A stretch of DNA of 64,000 nucleotides from Peptoniphilus equinus. Its GTDB lineage: Bacteria; Bacillota; Clostridia; Tissierellales; Peptoniphilaceae. The notes below the pieces were generated by a model, which was not told the origin of the DNA, made no database searches, and saw only the letters and a program-made list of their open reading frames with translations. Shown here in pieces: positions 37,704 through 45,742 of the stretch (positions are counted from its first letter, which is position 1; every line of letters starts with the position of its first letter). The stretch covers positions 744,001 to 808,000 of the forward strand of contig NZ_CP115667.1 of assembly GCF_027921445.1 (NCBI RefSeq), written 5' to 3'. Position numbers and translations under genes: made by a program.

Positions 37704-38771
37704 GTGGACGAGCAAAAACGACAATCTTTAGAAAATACCATTTCAAAAATAGAAAAGGCCTATGGCAAAGGGTCAATTATGAAACTTGGTGCGGACAGTA
37801 AACTGGAAATTGAAACGATTCCAACAGGGTCTTTGACTTTGGATTATGCATTGGGTGTTGGCGGCATTCCACGTGGACGTATCATTGAAATTTATGGTCC
37901 TGAATCTTCCGGTAAGACAACTTTGGCGCTGCATATGTTGGCAGAAGCTCAAAAATTAGATGGCGTTGCAGCGTTTATCGATGCAGAACATGCACTGGAT
38001 CCGGTCTATGCCAAAAATTTAGGTGTCGATGTGGAAAATCTCATTATTTCGCAGCCGGATACTGGAGAGCAGGCGCTTGAGATCACTGAGGCGCTTGTAC
38101 GTTCTAACGCCGTGGATCTTATTGTCGTAGACTCTGTGGCGGCTCTCGTGCCGAAAGCTGAAATTGAAGGGGAAATGGGGGACTCACATATGGGACTCCA
38201 AGCTCGGTTGATGTCTCAAGCTCTTCGAAAAATTACGGGTGCTATTAATAAGTCGCGGGCCTCGGTGATATTTATCAATCAACTTCGTGAAAAGATTGGG
38301 GTCATGTTTGGGAATCCGGAAACGACTACCGGTGGCCGGGCATTGAAATTCTATGCCTCAGTACGATTGGATATTCGACGTACTGATACGTTGAAAAAAG
38401 GCGATGAGATGATAGGAAATCGCGTCAAAGTTAAGATCGTTAAGAACAAGGTGGCACCGCCGCATCGTATTGCTGAATTTGATATTATGTATGGCAAAGG
38501 AATTTCCAAATCCGGCACGACTATTGATATGGGTGTTATGGCTAATGTCATTGAAAAAAGCGGCTCATGGTATAGTTACAACGGAGAGCGGCTTGGACAG
38601 GGCCGTGAAAATGCCAAAGACTTTTTGGAACAAAATCCATCGGTACATTTGGAGGTAGACTACAAAATTCGCCAGGCTCTAGGTCTGCCGGCAGATGATA
38701 TTGAAACGGCTATGGAAGTTATGAAAGACCAGGTGAGATTTGATCTGGAGTCAAAGGATTCTGACGACTAA
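37704..38771 (+). CDS. recA: Recombinase A
   Basis: Strand-exchange ATPase and LexA co-protease, 355 residues. Walker [19 protein letters not shown], Walker [14 protein letters not shown]1/L2 loops ([32 protein letters not shown]). Start is GTG at 37704, five bases after AGGAGG. The next gene begins on the base after its stop codon, so the metallophosphoesterase and split ATPase genes form one transcript with recA. Confidence 0.98.
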   Translation: MDEQKRQSLENTISKIEKAYGKGSIMKLGADSKLEIETIPTGSLTLDYALGVGGIPRGRIIEIYGPESSGKTTLALHMLAEAQKLDGVAAFIDAEHALDPVYAKNLGVDVENLIISQPDTGEQALEITEALVRSNAVDLIVVDSVAALVPKAEIEGEMGDSHMGLQARLMSQALRKITGAINKSRASVIFINQLREKIGVMFGNPETTTGGRALKFYASVRLDIRRTDTLKKGDEMIGNRVKVKIVKNKVAPPHRIAEFDIMYGKGISKSGTTIDMGVMANVIEKSGSWYSYNGERLGQGRENAKDFLEQNPSVHLEVDYKIRQALGLPADDIETAMEVMKDQVRFDLESKDSDD

Positions 38772-39740
38772 ATGAAGTTGCTCTATTTTACAGATACTCA
38801 TTTGAGAGTGACCAATCCGAAGAATCGATTGGATAACTTCTACGACACTTTAAAAATAAAATTGAATGAAGTTGTAGATATCAGCCTTCGTGAAAATGTA
38901 GACTACATTTTGCACGGAGGTGATCTATTTGATCGTCCTGACACACCGATTTCCCTGGTTTCAGATTTTGCTAAAATTCTTTTACGATTTAAGGCGCCTA
39001 TTTATATTGTCAGCGGCAATCACGATATATTCGGCCATAATCCGAAAACGGTACATCGATCGATGTTCGGACTTTTGGATAGCTTAGGCTTGATTCATCT
39101 GATCACCGATGAAATTTATCTTAAGAAGGATGTCGTGGTGCGCCTCAGTGCTTTTCCCTATACTATCGATATGGATAAACCGGGGAATAAGGAAGGATAC
39201 ATTGTACGCGATAAAGGCGAAGCAGACTATGCCATCCACCTCACACACGGATTTCTAACAGATAAAAAGCAGTTGGACACGATTCCGCATACCTTACTAT
39301 CAGAGATTTCGGATACGGTAGCGGACATTACTTTCGGCGGGCACGTTCACTTTGGTTTTAAAACTCAGGAAATCGACGGTAAGTATTTTATTAACCCCGG
39401 TGCTTTGGTTCGGATTTCGAATGCACTGAACGAAATGAAACGCAAGCCGAAAGTGGTTCTTGTAGAGTTGACTGATCAAATTGTGATTCGAGAAATAGTG
39501 TTACAAAGTGCATTGCCGGGAGACCAGGTTTTAGATCGTTCGGAAATAGAACGGCATAGATTCAAAGCGGAACAGTTTGCAGATTTTAAATCAACAATTG
39601 AAACGTCGGCAAATTTAAAAGGGCTTGATGTATACGATATTTTAATTGATATCGCTAAAGCTGAGGCTATTGATAAAAAGGTACGAGATGAGGCTATTCG
39701 CAGAGTTCAGTTAAAGCAAATGGGAGAGGCTAAATTGTGA
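38772..39740 (+). CDS. Mre11/SbcD-like metallophosphoesterase
   Basis: Calcineurin-like phosphoesterase of 322 residues with every metal-site motif of the Mre11/SbcD nucleases: FTDTHL (about residue 6), GGDLFDR (about 50), SGNHD (about 79), LTHG, and GGHVHFG. A short C-terminal part, rich in charged helix, could bind the ATPase subunit. Known SbcD/Mre11 are usually longer (about 380-420). It starts immediately after recA's TAA and overlaps the following Rad50-like gene by four bases (GTGA). The neighbour supports a role as nuclease subunit of a DNA end-processing complex. Confidence 0.85.
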   Translation: MKLLYFTDTHLRVTNPKNRLDNFYDTLKIKLNEVVDISLRENVDYILHGGDLFDRPDTPISLVSDFAKILLRFKAPIYIVSGNHDIFGHNPKTVHRSMFGLLDSLGLIHLITDEIYLKKDVVVRLSAFPYTIDMDKPGNKEGYIVRDKGEADYAIHLTHGFLTDKKQLDTIPHTLLSEISDTVADITFGGHVHFGFKTQEIDGKYFINPGALVRISNALNEMKRKPKVVLVELTDQIVIREIVLQSALPGDQVLDRSEIERHRFKAEQFADFKSTIETSANLKGLDVYDILIDIAKAEAIDKKVRDEAIRRVQLKQMGEAKL

Positions 39741-41038
39741 TCTACATTACAAAAATTGAAATTGACAACTTTCAATCCCATAAGCACACGGTGATGGACT
39801 TTCATCATGGCCTTAATGTCATTGTGGGACGTTCAGACAGTGGCAAGACGGCTGTGCTGCGTGCTATAAAATGGGTTCTTTATAATGATCCTGCTCCGAG
39901 CAGTCTTTTACGACTTCAAGAAACGCAGATGAAAGTGAGTTTAAGCTTTAGCAATGGTGCTAAAGTCACACGTCTTTGGAGCAGTAACGGCAAAGAGAAC
40001 AAATACATACTCAATCGTGCCGATGGGGAAGAATTAGTTCTTGAAAAATTCAATCGTGGTGTACCGGATGAAGTGATAGAAGAGATTGGTATTTCAAAAA
40101 TTGATTTAGGCGGCCCGAAGTCGGAAGGTATTAACATTGGGGAGCAATTAGATGGACCTTTCTTGCTCACTGAGACGCCTTCTACACGTGCCAGTGCTAT
40201 TGGTCGCTTGATTGGTGTCAATTTTATCGACGATGCACTCCGAGATGTCATCAAAGATATTAAAGGCAATTCAAGGCGTATTAAAGATCAAGATGACTTG
40301 GTGGCACATTTTAAAGAAGAACTCAGGAATTTTGAGAGTTTAGATGAAGAAATTAAGAATCTTGAACGTATCAAAGCCAAGCGGGAACAGCTTGCCAAAT
40401 CTACCTCCTTATATCAGGAATTGAAGCAGCTTAAAACAGCTTATGAGACCAATATACATGATATAGACATGACAGAAGAGGCCATTGCAAAAATGGGTGA
40501 TATCGACATGGTGGATTCGAAAATTAACAGAGTCTCTCAATGTCTGGAACGTAAAACGGAATTGACTCAACTTTATAGGGTGCTTCACAGCGTGTCAGAA
40601 GAGTTGGTTCATCTCAGCAACCAGTTACGCCATCTTAAGAATTTGGGAAAGACTGAACTGACATGGTATAAATTGAATGAAGAAGCGAGAACTGTAGGCG
40701 ATTTAACCCTCCTTAAGATGAATTTAGATCAAGTCAATGAACGCCTAAGTATAGGAGAAAACTACCTCAAAAAATTTGAGACACTTGAATCCACACGATC
40801 GGTCCTTAAAACCACTGAAACTAAAATCAAGACATTGACGGAGCTTAAAACTTTGCATGATGCCATAACGTTGCTATGTGATGCACTTCAAACTGAAGAA
40901 GAAAGGTATTTGCTTCAAGTTCGAGAGTTGTCAGATACAGAGGAAAACTACGAAAATTTGTTTGTAGCCCTTGGTTATTGCCCGCTTTGTCATAGCAAGA
41001 TAACGCAAGATCATTTTCACGGAGGTCAATATGAATGA
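39737..41038 (+). CDS. Rad50/SbcC-like ATPase, N-terminal half ending in a zinc hook
   Basis: 433 residues that look like the first half of a Rad50/SMC-type ATPase: the N-terminus IEIDNFQSHKHTVMDF, Walker A GRSDSGKTAVLRAI (about 32), then a long coiled coil (about 180-405), and a terminal CPLCHSK (Cys415, Cys418), the zinc-hook motif normally at the apex of Rad50. The protein stops 15 residues after the hook; no signature motif or Walker B is present. These are found in the gene at 41261. Start is GTG at 39737. I think it is a natural split rather than a frameshift, since each piece has its own overlap start and one has a good ribosome-binding site. Confidence 0.82.
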   Translation: MIYITKIEIDNFQSHKHTVMDFHHGLNVIVGRSDSGKTAVLRAIKWVLYNDPAPSSLLRLQETQMKVSLSFSNGAKVTRLWSSNGKENKYILNRADGEELVLEKFNRGVPDEVIEEIGISKIDLGGPKSEGINIGEQLDGPFLLTETPSTRASAIGRLIGVNFIDDALRDVIKDIKGNSRRIKDQDDLVAHFKEELRNFESLDEEIKNLERIKAKREQLAKSTSLYQELKQLKTAYETNIHDIDMTEEAIAKMGDIDMVDSKINRVSQCLERKTELTQLYRVLHSVSEELVHLSNQLRHLKNLGKTELTWYKLNEEARTVGDLTLLKMNLDQVNERLSIGENYLKKFETLESTRSVLKTTETKIKTLTELKTLHDAITLLCDALQTEEERYLLQVRELSDTEENYENLFVALGYCPLCHSKITQDHFHGGQYE

Positions 41039-41264
41039 TGAAGAACGACTCACGGCTTTGAAAAAGGAAATTGAACGCCGCAAAGAAATGAAAAATAAAG
41101 CCGAAGGGCGATTGGAAAATTTAAAACTCCAAAAAGCGGAGATTGAACAGCGGCTGGAAGCTCTTCATATTCGTCCTGATGAATTGAATCAACACATTGA
41201 TACACTTCAAAGAGAAATTAACAGTTTGTTCCAAGAGATTGAAGATGGTTTGCCGAAGCTATGA
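41031..41264 (+). CDS. Small coiled-coil protein between the Rad50-like halves
   Basis: 77 residues, almost entirely charged heptad-like helix (MNDEERLTALKKEIERRKE ... DTLQREINSLFQEIEDG). GGAGGT lies five bases before the ATG. It overlaps the upstream gene by eight bases and the downstream gene by four (ATGA). In position it corresponds to the returning coil of a Rad50 arm just after the hook, so it may pair with the first half or bridge the two ATPase polypeptides. Confidence 0.7.
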   Translation: MNDEERLTALKKEIERRKEMKNKAEGRLENLKLQKAEIEQRLEALHIRPDELNQHIDTLQREINSLFQEIEDGLPKL

Positions 41265-41914
41265 CTTTAAATGAATTAGATGCTAAGATCGCTCAGTTAG
41301 AGCGCGCCATTCATATCAAAATAGGTCAGCAGGAAGTATTACAGCGTAATTTACAAGACGCGGAATCTAAAGTTGAGACACTACATGAAGAGAATGAGCT
41401 CTTATCACAAGTGGAGGTGCTGCTCAGTCTCTCGAGCGACTATGGTAGAGAACAGGCAAAGCTTCAAATAGAATCCTTAGTATCCAATTGTCTCAGCTTT
41501 ATTTTTGAGACGGACATTTCATTTGTTATTGAGCTCACAGAAAATGGAAAGATTGCAGGTGCTGATTTTTATGTTGTGTCGAGTTATGACGGCTATAGCA
41601 TAAAAACGAAGCCGGAGCTCTCGCGAGGTGGTGGCGTAGTGGATATTGTTTCCATTGCACTGCGTATTGCCATGATCGAAATATTTAAGCCTCATATTGA
41701 AGGTCCGCTGATTCTTGATGAACCAGGAAAACATGTGAGTGAAGATTTTATTTTTAATCTTGGTGAATTTCTTAGAAAGTCGTCGACGATGTTTAAGCGT
41801 CAAATTATCATGGTGACTCACAACAAATATTTGGCGCAAATATGCGATCGTTCCTTTTATGTAGAGCAGAAAAATGCAGTATCATCTGTCCAAGAGCTGA
41901 CTCAGGACGTTTAA
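41261..41914 (+). CDS. Rad50/SbcC-like ATPase, C-terminal half
   Basis: 217 residues containing the elements missing upstream: N-terminal coiled coil (1-50), signature LSRGGGVVDIVSIALR (about 120-135), Walker B GPLILDEP (148-155) with D-loop GKHVSED, and H-loop MVTHN. There is no Walker A. Together with the product of 39737 it would complete one ABC-type head. The signature form with three glycines resembles RecF/SbcC-like ATPases of phages and Bacillota rather than E. coli SbcC (my recollection, not a search). Confidence 0.82.
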   Translation: MTLNELDAKIAQLERAIHIKIGQQEVLQRNLQDAESKVETLHEENELLSQVEVLLSLSSDYGREQAKLQIESLVSNCLSFIFETDISFVIELTENGKIAGADFYVVSSYDGYSIKTKPELSRGGGVVDIVSIALRIAMIEIFKPHIEGPLILDEPGKHVSEDFIFNLGEFLRKSSTMFKRQIIMVTHNKYLAQICDRSFYVEQKNAVSSVQELTQDV

Positions 41915-41918
41915 TTTC

Positions 41919-41947
41919 TTGACGAACGGTAAGATAAGATATAAAAT
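41919..41947 (+). promoter_or_regulatory. Promoter of rny
   Basis: TTGACG (41919-41924), 17 bases, TAAAAT (41942-41947), in the 110-base gap after the Rad50-like cassette. The leader downstream is A/T-rich with an imperfect GTAC...GTAC repeat (41953-41968) and no terminator. Confidence 0.7.
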
Positions 41948-42024
41948 TAACACGTACTATATATGTACACATGATATACTAATAAATTTGAAACTTGAAA
42001 ATTCAATAAGGAGGTGTGTTTACT

Positions 42025-43554
42025 TTGGAATTTCTATTTATTATTCTTGGTTTAATAATTGGGACTGCCATTGGCTTTGCCGTTCGAAAATATATTGCAG
42101 AAGGGAAAATTAATACTGCCGAAGCTCAGGCTATTAAGATTATCACGGATGCAGAACATCAAGCTGAAGCTAAAAAACGCGAAGTTCTTTTAGAAGCTAA
42201 AGATGAAATCCACAAATTGCGCTCAGATAATGAAAAAGAATACAAAGTTCGCCGTAGTGAGTTACAATCTTTGGAAAGTCGTATACTCAACCGTGAAGAA
42301 GCTGTACAAAAGAAAGCTGATTCCCTTGAAAGAAAAGAAGAAAAGTTAGTTGCACGTCTTGATGATGCTAAGATTAAGCAAGAACAAGCCAAAGCTCTTG
42401 TGGAAAAACGAGAACTGGAGCTGGAACGCGTTGCAGGTTTAACTGCTGAGGAAGGTAAACAAATTTTGCTCAGCCAACTGGAGTCTGAAATTACTCAAGA
42501 ATCTGCACTGATTATCAAAGAAAATGAGCAACGCGTGAAAGAAGAAAGCACTAAGTACGCACAAAATGTGATTGCCCAAGCTATTCAGCGAGTGGCTGCT
42601 GATCAAGTTGCTGAAGCGACAGTCTCTGTCGTTCAGTTACCTAATGATGAAATGAAAGGTCGTATCATAGGTCGCGAAGGGCGCAATATTCGCAGCATTG
42701 AATCGTTAACAGGTGTTGATCTCATTATTGATGATACGCCCGAAGCGGTGGTACTATCATGTTTTGATCCGATTCGTAGAGAAATTGCTCGGGTGGCGTT
42801 GGAAAAATTGGTACAAGATGGGCGCATTCATCCGACGCGTATTGAAGAAACGGTTGAAAAAGCGCGTAAAGAAGTGGAAACACTCATCAAAGAGTCCGGT
42901 GAACAAGCAGCTTACGATGCTGGTGTTCACGGGTTGCATCCCGAAATTATCAAATATTTAGGGCGCTTAAAATATCGTACCAGCTATGGACAAAATGTGT
43001 TGAAACACGCTGTAGAAGTATCGAACATTGCAGGTATTTTAGCTGAAGAAATCGGTTTAGATCCTAAGCTTGCCAAACGTGGCGGTTTACTTCACGATAT
43101 TGGAAAGAGTATTGATCATGACGTGGAGGGACCTCATGTGGATCTTGGTGTCGATATTGCGAGACGCTATAAGGAATCTGACGTTGTCATCAATTGTATC
43201 GAAGCACATCATGGTGACGTTGAGTTCAAATGTGTGGAAGCTATTCTTGTGACTGCAGCTGATGCCATCAGTGCGGCAAGACCCGGAGCTCGCCGTGAAA
43301 CGGTAGAATCTTATGTCAAACGGTTGGAGAAATTGGAAGAAATTGCTACATCCTTTGATGGGATTGAAAAATCCTATGCTATCCAAGCGGGACGAGAAGT
43401 TCGCATTATTGTAAAACCTGAAGTTATTTCTGAAGCGGAAATTACGCTGACAGCTCGTAAAATTGTCAAAGAAATTGAAGCACAATTGGATTTCCCCGGA
43501 CAGATCAAAGTCAATGTCATTCGGGAAACTCGCGCTGTCGACTATGCAAAATAA
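42025..43554 (+). CDS. rny: Ribonuclease Y
   Basis: Membrane-tethered endoribonuclease that starts mRNA decay in Bacillota; about 509 residues. N-terminal membrane anchor ([19 protein letters not shown]), long coiled coil (about 35-195), KH domain ([23 protein letters not shown]) and HD domain ([18 protein letters not shown]). Start: TTG at 42025, ten bases after AAGGAGG; the GTG at 42016 is too close to that site. In many relatives rny follows recA directly; here the split Rad50 cassette is between. Confidence 0.97.
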   Translation: MEFLFIILGLIIGTAIGFAVRKYIAEGKINTAEAQAIKIITDAEHQAEAKKREVLLEAKDEIHKLRSDNEKEYKVRRSELQSLESRILNREEAVQKKADSLERKEEKLVARLDDAKIKQEQAKALVEKRELELERVAGLTAEEGKQILLSQLESEITQESALIIKENEQRVKEESTKYAQNVIAQAIQRVAADQVAEATVSVVQLPNDEMKGRIIGREGRNIRSIESLTGVDLIIDDTPEAVVLSCFDPIRREIARVALEKLVQDGRIHPTRIEETVEKARKEVETLIKESGEQAAYDAGVHGLHPEIIKYLGRLKYRTSYGQNVLKHAVEVSNIAGILAEEIGLDPKLAKRGGLLHDIGKSIDHDVEGPHVDLGVDIARRYKESDVVINCIEAHHGDVEFKCVEAILVTAADAISAARPGARRETVESYVKRLEKLEEIATSFDGIEKSYAIQAGREVRIIVKPEVISEAEITLTARKIVKEIEAQLDFPGQIKVNVIRETRAVDYAK

Positions 43555-43558
43555 GTTA

Positions 43559-43586
43559 AAACCTGTCCATGAGACAGGTTTTTTTA
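43559..43586 (+). terminator. Terminator after rny
   Basis: AAACCTGTC (from 43559) pairs with GACAGGTTT (43573-43581) around CATGA, and the T-run continues to 43586. The next gene's GGAGGAG begins at 43591, again leaving no space for a promoter. Confidence 0.8.
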
Positions 43587-43598
43587 ATAAGGAGGAGC

Positions 43599-44573
43599 AT
43601 GCAAGTCAATTATCTCGATGATTTTTTATCGTACTTATCTGTGGCGCGTGGTAGCTCGCCGACGACTCAAAAAGAATATTATTATGATATTCGGAAGTTT
43701 TTATGTTATATTTTGGTGAGTCATGAGATTGTCAATACGGCACAGTTAGAAGATGTGAATATTGATTCAGTGACATTGGATGTTTTAAAAGCTATTTCTA
43801 AACAAGATATTTATAACTATCTCACGTTCTTAGATCGGAAACAAAAAAATTCCAATCGAACAAAGGTTAGAAAATTATCAGCCATTCGAAGTTTTTTTAA
43901 ATATTTAACAGGTGTTGTAGAAGTGCTGGATGTCAATCCCGCCGAAGATATTGAAGGTCCTAAAATCAAACGTACAGTGCCGATATATCTCACTTTGGAT
44001 GAAGCTATTGCTATTTTAGATACCATTGATCAGGCCAAAGTGAAAGAACAGTATAAGCGACGCGATTATTGTATTGTCACTATCTTTTTAAACTGTGGAC
44101 TGCGGATCTCAGAAATGGTTAGTCTTAATGTTATCGATGTAAAAAAAGATATGATTCGTGTCATGGGAAAAGGTCAAAAAGAACGTGAAATTTTCCTTAA
44201 TGATGCTTGCCGTTCAGCTATTGATGCTTATCTTAAAGTCCGGCCGGAATCAAAAAGCAATGCGCTTTTTTTAAGTATGCGAAGAAATCGCATCAGTCCG
44301 CGCAGTGTTCAGCATATGGTGGCAAAATATGTTGAGGCTACCGGTTTAGATCCGAATAAGTATACCGTGCATAAATTACGTCATACTGCAGCTACCTTAA
44401 TGTATCAACATGGCGGTGCTGATATACTCAGTCTTCAGGAGATTCTCGGACATGAAAGCGTACAGACAACACAGATATACACTCATGTCAATGATGCGCA
44501 GCTAAAAGAAACTTTGAAGAACAATCCTTTATCATCAGTCCATGCAGTATCAGATGCCCATTCTAAAAAATAA
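43599..44573 (+). CDS. Tyrosine recombinase, XerC/XerD family
   Basis: 324-residue site-specific recombinase. N-terminal SAM-like core-binding domain (about 1-105, LDDFLSYLSVARGSSPTTQKEY), then the catalytic domain with the full set R (CGLRISEM), K (GKGQKERE), H-x-x-R (HKLRHTAATL), H (LGHESVQTT) and Tyr (IYTHV). A C-terminal tail of about 20 residues exceeds typical XerC. The ATG at 43599 has GGAGGAG three bases upstream; the frame opens at an ATG inside the terminator loop (43569), which I reject. Chromosome dimer resolution is the likely role; no integrase neighbours indicate a mobile element. XerC versus XerD cannot be told. Confidence 0.9.
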   Translation: MQVNYLDDFLSYLSVARGSSPTTQKEYYYDIRKFLCYILVSHEIVNTAQLEDVNIDSVTLDVLKAISKQDIYNYLTFLDRKQKNSNRTKVRKLSAIRSFFKYLTGVVEVLDVNPAEDIEGPKIKRTVPIYLTLDEAIAILDTIDQAKVKEQYKRRDYCIVTIFLNCGLRISEMVSLNVIDVKKDMIRVMGKGQKEREIFLNDACRSAIDAYLKVRPESKSNALFLSMRRNRISPRSVQHMVAKYVEATGLDPNKYTVHKLRHTAATLMYQHGGADILSLQEILGHESVQTTQIYTHVNDAQLKETLKNNPLSSVHAVSDAHSKK

Positions 44574-44576
44574 ATG

Positions 44577-44636
44577 AACAAAGGCCTATAATTAGTCACA
44601 AAATTATTATTTTGTGACTAATTATAGGCCTTTGTT
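44577..44636. terminator. Very long perfect inverted repeat, bidirectional terminator
   Basis: A perfect 27-base inverted repeat (44577-44603 with 44610-44636) with a six-base loop separates the convergent recombinase and LysM genes. Both ends carry A/T runs so that either transcript ends in U-rich sequence. The stem is far longer than termination needs. Confidence 0.8.
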
Positions 44637-44666
44637 TCTTTTACATTGTTTTTGAGGACGCCTTTC

Positions 44667-44963
44667 CTATTTACTTACGGGTATTTCCAATATTTGACCT
44701 TGATGAATAATAGGATCTACATTATTATGCGTCATAATAGCCGCAACCAATTCTCTTTGATCCCAGGTATCGGCGTTGTAAACTTCAGCTATCGTCCATA
44801 GTGTTTCGCCGGCATTCACATAGTGTTCTATATAGTGTGTATCCTTAGCTAAAGTTGTACCATCTAAAGTTTCAATTTTAACTCCTGTTGTAAAAATAAA
44901 GATCAAGCTAAGAAATAAAAATGCACGTAATTTATTAATTTGATAGCGTTTGTGTGGTCTCAT
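44667..44963 (-). CDS. YneA-like LysM protein, probable SOS cell-division inhibitor
   Basis: 98 residues: positively charged N-terminus, one membrane segment (about 12-28), then a LysM domain from about 47 (HYVNAGETLWTIAEVYNADTWDQRELV ... GQILEIPVSK). Size, architecture and divergent position next to lexA match B. subtilis YneA, which blocks septation during the SOS response. GAGGTGAT precedes the ATG. Its promoter carries a LexA-box-like site in the spacer and two more just downstream of the start point. Function by homology is likely, not proven, because LysM proteins are widespread. Confidence 0.8.
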   Translation of the reverse strand: MRPHKRYQINKLRAFLFLSLIFIFTTGVKIETLDGTTLAKDTHYIEHYVNAGETLWTIAEVYNADTWDQRELVAAIMTHNNVDPIIHQGQILEIPVSK

Positions 44964-44977
44964 AATATCACCTCATA

Positions 44978-45002
44978 GAAAATATGTTCAGAACGAATGT
45001 TT
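44978..45002. promoter_or_regulatory. Paired LexA-box-like operators, YneA-like side
   Basis: GAAAATATGTTC (44978-44989) and GAACGAATGTTT (44991-45002) match GAAC-N4-GTTC with one mismatch each. They start 13 bases apart, a spacing repeated on the lexA side. They lie just downstream of the predicted start point of the minus-strand gene. Confidence 0.65.
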
Positions 45003-45008
45003 AACATC

Positions 45009-45037
45009 ATTGTAATAGAACGGATGTTTCTTGTCAA
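45009..45037 (-). promoter_or_regulatory. Promoter of the YneA-like gene with operator in spacer
   Basis: On the minus strand TTGACA (45037-45032), 17 bases, TACAAT (45014-45009). The palindrome-like GAACGGATGTTT (45018-45029) fills the spacer, an ideal position for repression by LexA. Confidence 0.75.
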
Positions 45038-45045
45038 GAGTTTTC

Positions 45046-45083
45046 AAACATTTGTTTCAAATATTTGTTCTCTATGCTATAAT
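45046..45083 (+). promoter_or_regulatory. lexA promoter overlapped by two operator-like sites
   Basis: Extended -10 TGCTATAAT (45075-45083). AAACATTTGTTT (45046-45057) and AAATATTTGTTC (45059-45070) resemble LexA boxes, again 13 bases apart, and cover the -35 and spacer. This fits LexA autorepression. Confidence 0.65.
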
Positions 45084-45100
45084 GAGGTCAGGAGGTGTCT

Positions 45101-45718
45101 ATGTACGAAGATTTAACACAACGAGAACGTGATGTTCTTTTCTATATTATTAAAGTAATTCAAACTAAGGGTTATCCACCTGCTATTCGAGAAATGTGTG
45201 ACCAACTGAACATTAAAAGTACCTCAACAGCACAGGCCACCTTAAAATCTTTGGAATATAAGGGCTATATTCGACGGGATCCCACTAAACCGCGAGCTAT
45301 TGAGATTTTAAATAGTAGTGATGATATTTTAATGACAAAAAAGAAAACAGTGGACATTCCTATTGTTGGGTGTGTCACTGCTGGTGAGCCGATTTTAGCT
45401 GTGGAAAATATTGAAGATACGTATCCTCTACCAATTGATTTTGCCAAAGACAAGGAACTCTTTATTCTCAGAGTCGTCGGAGAGAGTATGATTAACGCCG
45501 GTATTCTCGATGGTGATTTTGTCATTATTGAGAAACGTGACTTTGCACGCAACGGTGAAAAAGTATTGGCTCTTATTGATGATACTTCAACCATTAAAAC
45601 TTTTTATAAAGAAAAAGATGGATTCCGTCTTCAGCCAGAAAATGACTTTATGGAACCCATCTATGTGAAAGACCTGCAGATATTAGGTATCATTGTCGGT
45701 CTGTATAGAGTGATGTAA
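45101..45718 (+). CDS. lexA: Transcriptional repressor LexA
   Basis: SOS repressor and latent serine protease, 205 residues. N-terminal winged helix (LTQRERDVLFYIIKVIQTKG; PPAIREMCDQLNIKSTSTAQ). Cleavage site Ala-Gly in VTAGEPILA; catalytic Ser in VVGESMINAGILDGD; catalytic Lys in STIKTFYKE. AGGAGG lies five bases before the ATG at 45101; the GTG at 45095 is part of that site. RecA (37704) would trigger its self-cleavage. It ends at a shared terminator with the convergent operon. Confidence 0.97.
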   Translation: MYEDLTQRERDVLFYIIKVIQTKGYPPAIREMCDQLNIKSTSTAQATLKSLEYKGYIRRDPTKPRAIEILNSSDDILMTKKKTVDIPIVGCVTAGEPILAVENIEDTYPLPIDFAKDKELFILRVVGESMINAGILDGDFVIIEKRDFARNGEKVLALIDDTSTIKTFYKEKDGFRLQPENDFMEPIYVKDLQILGIIVGLYRVM

Positions 45719-45742
45719 AAAAGGGAGTGTATCCCTTTTTTT
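45717..45742. terminator. Bidirectional terminator between lexA and the convergent operon
   Basis: AAAAAAGGGA (45717-45726) pairs with TCCCTTTTTT (45732-45741) around GTGTA. The T-run on each strand serves lexA and the minus-strand miaB-mutS-mutL-miaA unit, overlapping the stop codon of the latter's last gene. Confidence 0.8.

Noticed and set aside
39737-41914. Frameshifted single sbcC gene
   Set aside because: Three separate frames each begin with an appropriate overlap start, one with a strong ribosome-binding site, and each product ends at a sensible domain boundary. A natural split is more likely, though sequencing error cannot be excluded from one sequence.
43569-43598. Recombinase start in the terminator loop
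   Set aside because: The ATG is in the hairpin loop with no ribosome-binding site; the ATG at 43599 has one.
43599-44573. Integrase of a mobile element
   Set aside because: No att-like repeats, excisionase, phage or conjugation genes are nearby; housekeeping neighbours favour a Xer role.
44577-44636. Miniature transposon
   Set aside because: The inverted repeat has no internal sequence beyond six bases and no visible target duplication; a terminator between convergent genes explains it.
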